Of a stretch of DNA of 64,000 nucleotides, positions 61,411-64,000 are shown one piece after another. Positions within the stretch are counted from its first letter, which is position 1. Each line of letters starts with the position of its first letter. The stretch covers positions 1-64,000 of the forward strand of contig NZ_JAIVAR010000007.1 of NCBI RefSeq assembly GCF_020171925.1, given 5' to 3'. The DNA is from Rossellomorea aquimaris (GTDB lineage: Bacteria; Bacillota; Bacilli; Bacillales; Bacillaceae_B). The notes under the pieces were generated by a model that searched no databases, was not told the DNA's origin, and saw only the letters and a list, made by a program, of their open reading frames with translations. Position numbers and translations under genes: made by a program.

Positions 61411-63030
61411 ATGTCATCTAAATTAATAAAAGGAACGTTTATCTTAACGTTAGGGACCTTCATTTCTAAGTTTTTGGGTCTTTTTTATGTTATACCGTTT
61501 GATGAGTTGTTGAAGGGTCATGAGGAAGGGGCATCTCTCTATCAATATGGATATGTTCCGTATACCATTTTCCTGACAATCGCGACGGCCGGTGTTCCAT
61601 TGGCTGTTTCGAAGTTTGTCTCGAAATATAATGCAATCGGTGAATACGCGGTTGGGAGGAAGCTGTTTAAATCAGGCTTGCTGTTGATGACATTGACGGG
61701 GATCCTTTCATTCCTGGTGATGTACATTTTCGCTCCGGTCTTTGCGGAAATGACGATCAAGAGTGATGAACAGGTCATTTCCGTCGCGCAGGTGATGACG
61801 GTCATACGGGCGGTCAGTTTTGCCTTGATCATTATTCCGTTCATGAGCTTGATCCGAGGTTTCTTCCAGGGTCATCAATCGATGGGGCCGACTGCGGTCT
61901 CACAGGTCATCGAGCAAATCGTACGGATCATCTTTTTGCTTGGTGGTATTTATGTCGTGCTGGACATCATGGATGGCTCAGTCACGACAGCGATCAGCGT
62001 AGCGACGTTTGCCGCCTTTGTCGGGGGGCTCGCGAGTCTTGGCGTGCTGATCTGGTATTGGTTTAAACGGAAGCCTCATCTGGATGAGCTTCTGGAAGAG
62101 GACCGGGGGCAAGAAGATATTTCCTTGCCTAAAATGTACAAAGAGATCATTGCTTATTCCATACCGTTCATTTTTGTTGGCCTAGCCAATCCATTGTTTC
62201 AGCTTGTCGATCAAATCACGTTTAACACGGCGATGGCGGATATCGGCAATGCCAAAATTTCTGACCATGCTTTTGCCGTATTGAATTTCTACACTCACAA
62301 GCTTGTCATCATACCGGTATCATTGGCAACTGCTTTCTCGATGACGTTGATTCCGCTGATTACGACATCGTATACAAGCGGTGACAGGAGTACGATGCGC
62401 AGGAATATCGACCAATCGTTTCAGATTTTGCTATTCCTGACGGTACCTGCGTCGATTGGGATTGCACTGTTGGCGGAACCGACTTACACGTTGTTTTATC
62501 ATAGTGACGCACTTGGCACGTCCATTCTCCGGACGTATGCGCCTGTGGCGATCTTGTTTGCACTATTTGCCGTTACGGCAGCCATCCTTCAGGGAATCGA
62601 TGAGCAGAAGTTCACGATTTTCAGCTTGCTCGTCGGCCTGCTGCTGAAGCTGGTGTTGAATATTCCGCTGATCCGGTTGTTTGAAACACAGGGTGCGGTG
62701 CTTGCAACGACGATCGGTTATGCCGTTGCGATCGCGATTAATTTATATGTGATCAAGAAGTACGCACGCTACAAATTCAACCTTATTTTCAGGCGGACGG
62801 TGGCCATCGGGATGATGAATGTGGCCATGGCTGTTGTTGTATTGATTTTGTATGGCGTGTTAAAGCAATTCTTGAATCCCGCTTCCACATTTCAGTCGAT
62901 CATCCTTGTTGTGATCTGCGGTGGAGCAGGGGCTTTGGTTTATTTTTATTTAAGTTTGAGAAGCAAGCTGGCGGACAAGCTATTCGGGGACAGGATTGAT
63001 AGACTGAGAAGTCGCTTGAGAATCGGATAA
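61411..63030 (+). CDS. ytgP: MOP-family lipid flippase YtgP (MurJ-type)
   Basis: A 539-aa membrane protein with about 14 hydrophobic segments, of the polysaccharide-transporter branch of the MOP superfamily. B. subtilis YtgP is one of its two lipid II flippases (MurJ), needed for wall synthesis. Signature blocks are KGTFILTLGTFISKFLGLFY and SLIRGFFQGHQSMGPTAVSQ. ATG 61411 follows AGAGAGGG by 5 nt. A terminator shared with the next gene follows. Confidence 0.92.
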   Translation: MSSKLIKGTFILTLGTFISKFLGLFYVIPFDELLKGHEEGASLYQYGYVPYTIFLTIATAGVPLAVSKFVSKYNAIGEYAVGRKLFKSGLLLMTLTGILSFLVMYIFAPVFAEMTIKSDEQVISVAQVMTVIRAVSFALIIIPFMSLIRGFFQGHQSMGPTAVSQVIEQIVRIIFLLGGIYVVLDIMDGSVTTAISVATFAAFVGGLASLGVLIWYWFKRKPHLDELLEEDRGQEDISLPKMYKEIIAYSIPFIFVGLANPLFQLVDQITFNTAMADIGNAKISDHAFAVLNFYTHKLVIIPVSLATAFSMTLIPLITTSYTSGDRSTMRRNIDQSFQILLFLTVPASIGIALLAEPTYTLFYHSDALGTSILRTYAPVAILFALFAVTAAILQGIDEQKFTIFSLLVGLLLKLVLNIPLIRLFETQGAVLATTIGYAVAIAINLYVIKKYARYKFNLIFRRTVAIGMMNVAMAVVVLILYGVLKQFLNPASTFQSIILVVICGGAGALVYFYLSLRSKLADKLFGDRIDRLRSRLRIG

Positions 63031-63033
63031 AAG

Positions 63034-63068
63034 AAAAGGGGATGATCATTTATGTTCATCCCCTTTCT
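63034..63068. terminator. Two-way terminator between ytgP and the coiled-coil gene
   Basis: AAAGGGGATGA / TCATCCCCTTT stem with T-containing tails, between convergent genes. Confidence 0.82.
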
Positions 63069-63076
63069 GGTACCTA

Positions 63077-63322
63077 TTACTGATTGTAATACCCGAGTTT
63101 ACGTTCCAACCTTTCCACTTGTCTTTCAAGGCGGTCCACCCTGCGGTCCAACCGCTGATACTGTCTTTCAAGACGGTCAAGGCGGTCATTGAAGCTGCCG
63201 CTTCCGCCTCCACCCCCGGGATAACTTGGATATCCAGGATATCCGGGATATTGCTGTCCTCCGCCGGGAAGTGGGATCGGGATCAAAATGCCGCCGGTTC
63301 CTTGTTGTCGATAAGGATACAT
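63077..63322 (-). CDS. Small Gly/Pro/Tyr-rich coiled-coil protein
   Basis: An 81-aa protein in two parts: residues 1-45 are rich in Gly, Pro and Tyr (QQYPGYPGYPSYPGGGGG), as in some spore-coat proteins, and residues 48-77 are an Arg/Leu heptad coiled coil (RLDRLERQ-type repeats). I do not recognise a named family. ATG 63322 follows GAGGTGATA. A spore-surface role is only a guess. Confidence 0.68.
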   Translation of the reverse strand: MYPYRQQGTGGILIPIPLPGGGQQYPGYPGYPSYPGGGGGSGSFNDRLDRLERQYQRLDRRVDRLERQVERLERKLGYYNQ

Positions 63323-63451
63323 CTCTATCACCTCAAGTCCTCCATGTAGGTTTCTTGCGTATCTTTAATAGGCTATGTGTAAGATTGAATGTTGAATGGG
63401 CGTTTACCCCAAACCTGAGCATCAAAAAATTATGAGAATAGGAGTGTAATG

Positions 63452-64000
63452 ATGAGAATAGATAAATTACTTGCGAACATGGGATATGGAAGCAGGAAAG
63501 AAGTGAAGAAGTTGCTGAAGGATGGCGGCTTGCAAGTAAATGGAGAAGTAATGAAAGATGGAAAGGTCCATGTGGATACAGAGAAAGACACCGTGATGCT
63601 GTACGGGGAGAAAGTGGAGTATCGTGAATTTATCTATCTGATGATGAACAAGCCTCCGGGTCTGATATCTGCAACAGAGGATGCGAATGACGAGACCGTC
63701 ATCGATATCCTCCAGATCGAAGACCAGATTTTCAGTCCTTTCCCAGTCGGAAGGCTTGATAAGGACACGGAAGGGCTGCTGCTTATCACCAATGATGGAC
63801 AATTATCGCATCAGCTACTTTCCCCGAAACGGCACGTACCAAAAACATACTTTGCCGTCATCGACGGAGAGGTGACGGACCGTGACGTAGAAGCTTTTAA
63901 AGAAGGTGTGACACTGGAAGATGGTTATCATACAAAGCCTGGTGATCTGGTCATTTTAACATCAGGCTCAACATCCGAAATTGAGCTGACCATCACGGAA
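63452..64000 (+). CDS. ytzG: RsuA-family pseudouridine synthase YtzG (3' end cut by window)
   Basis: The first 183 codons of an rRNA pseudouridine synthase. An S4 RNA-binding domain (MRIDKLLANMGYGSRKEVKK; LLKDGGLQVNG) is followed by the catalytic domain with the active-site Asp in FPVGRLDKDTEGLLLITNDG. It probably modifies 16S rRNA like RsuA. AGGAGTG precedes the ATG. No stop is reached before position 64000. Confidence 0.92.
   Translation, partial: MRIDKLLANMGYGSRKEVKKLLKDGGLQVNGEVMKDGKVHVDTEKDTVMLYGEKVEYREFIYLMMNKPPGLISATEDANDETVIDILQIEDQIFSPFPVGRLDKDTEGLLLITNDGQLSHQLLSPKRHVPKTYFAVIDGEVTDRDVEAFKEGVTLEDGYHTKPGDLVILTSGSTSEIELTITE

Overview
The window is a low-to-moderate GC Firmicute chromosome segment. 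Gene content, gene order, strong AGGAGG-type ribosome binding sites and frequent TTG/GTG starts all point to the Bacillaceae. Many neighbour pairs match the ytk-ytl-ytm / pckA-metK / ytoA-ytpAB / ytqAB / leuS region of Bacillus subtilis, so this is Bacillus in the wide sense; a marine Rossellomorea-like species is my guess only. I see no large mobile island, prophage or CRISPR array.

Layout. (1) 1-2600: the end of an rRNA operon (5S rRNA) followed by 21 tRNA genes in the same amino-acid order as the large B. subtilis rrn-linked cluster. The cluster is interrupted twice, just before tRNA-fMet and just before tRNA-Phe. Each interruption is a repeated 5' piece of the downstream tRNA gene plus about 75 nt of RNA-like sequence. 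The two inserts are related, keep the same spacing, and show paired compensatory base changes in a hairpin and in a possible pseudoknot. This is the most novel item in the window. (2) 2600-3500: decayed sequence and palindromes. (3) 3.5-11.5 kb: glycogen operon glgBCDAP. (4) 11.6-13.5 kb: two DUF1801-type proteins and YteA. (5) 13.6-22.5 kb: menaquinone genes, menA facing away from menFDHB-menEC. (6) 22.5-26 kb: cytochrome bd oxidase (cydAB) and a Zur-box-controlled zinc-binding lipoprotein. (7) 26-27 kb: non-coding repeats. (8) 27-36.5 kb: yidD, luxS, small proteins, ytkD, an ABC transporter (ytlACD), ytmAB, bioY with a BirA-like operator, and a GNAT enzyme. (9) 36.5-40.3 kb: pckA and metK, the latter behind an S-box (SAM-I) riboswitch. 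(10) 40.3-49.4 kb: a repeat block, ytoA, ytpA, ytpB, a secreted M6 metalloprotease, a luciferase-like oxidoreductase, the tRNA wobble-uridine enzymes YtqB/YtqA, and ytzC. (11) 49.4-50.1 kb: a 22-unit 25-bp repeat array. (12) 50.1-56.1 kb: an MFS exporter, a cupin, and a self-contained sigma-54 circuit (PAS/AAA+ activator, three palindromic sites, a -24/-12 promoter, a GntP permease and a 3-hydroxybutyrate-type dehydrogenase). (13) 56.2-64 kb: T-box-controlled leuS, a rhodanese, Cse60, the YtfP flavoprotein, the YtgP flippase, a small coiled-coil protein and a truncated RsuA-type pseudouridine synthase.

How it fits together. Most of the window is core metabolism: carbon storage, quinone synthesis feeding the bd oxidase, gluconeogenesis and SAM supply. 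Control is carried by visible cis elements: S-box, T-box, Zur box, BirA-like operator and sigma-54 promoter. The unexplained layer is extragenic: the tRNA-linked structured element, a family of 25-bp CCAGGC-core repeats at four loci, a GGTACGTCCCTC palindrome family, and a MITE-like element with imperfect terminal inverted repeats. No database search or folding program was run; all structures were drawn by eye.
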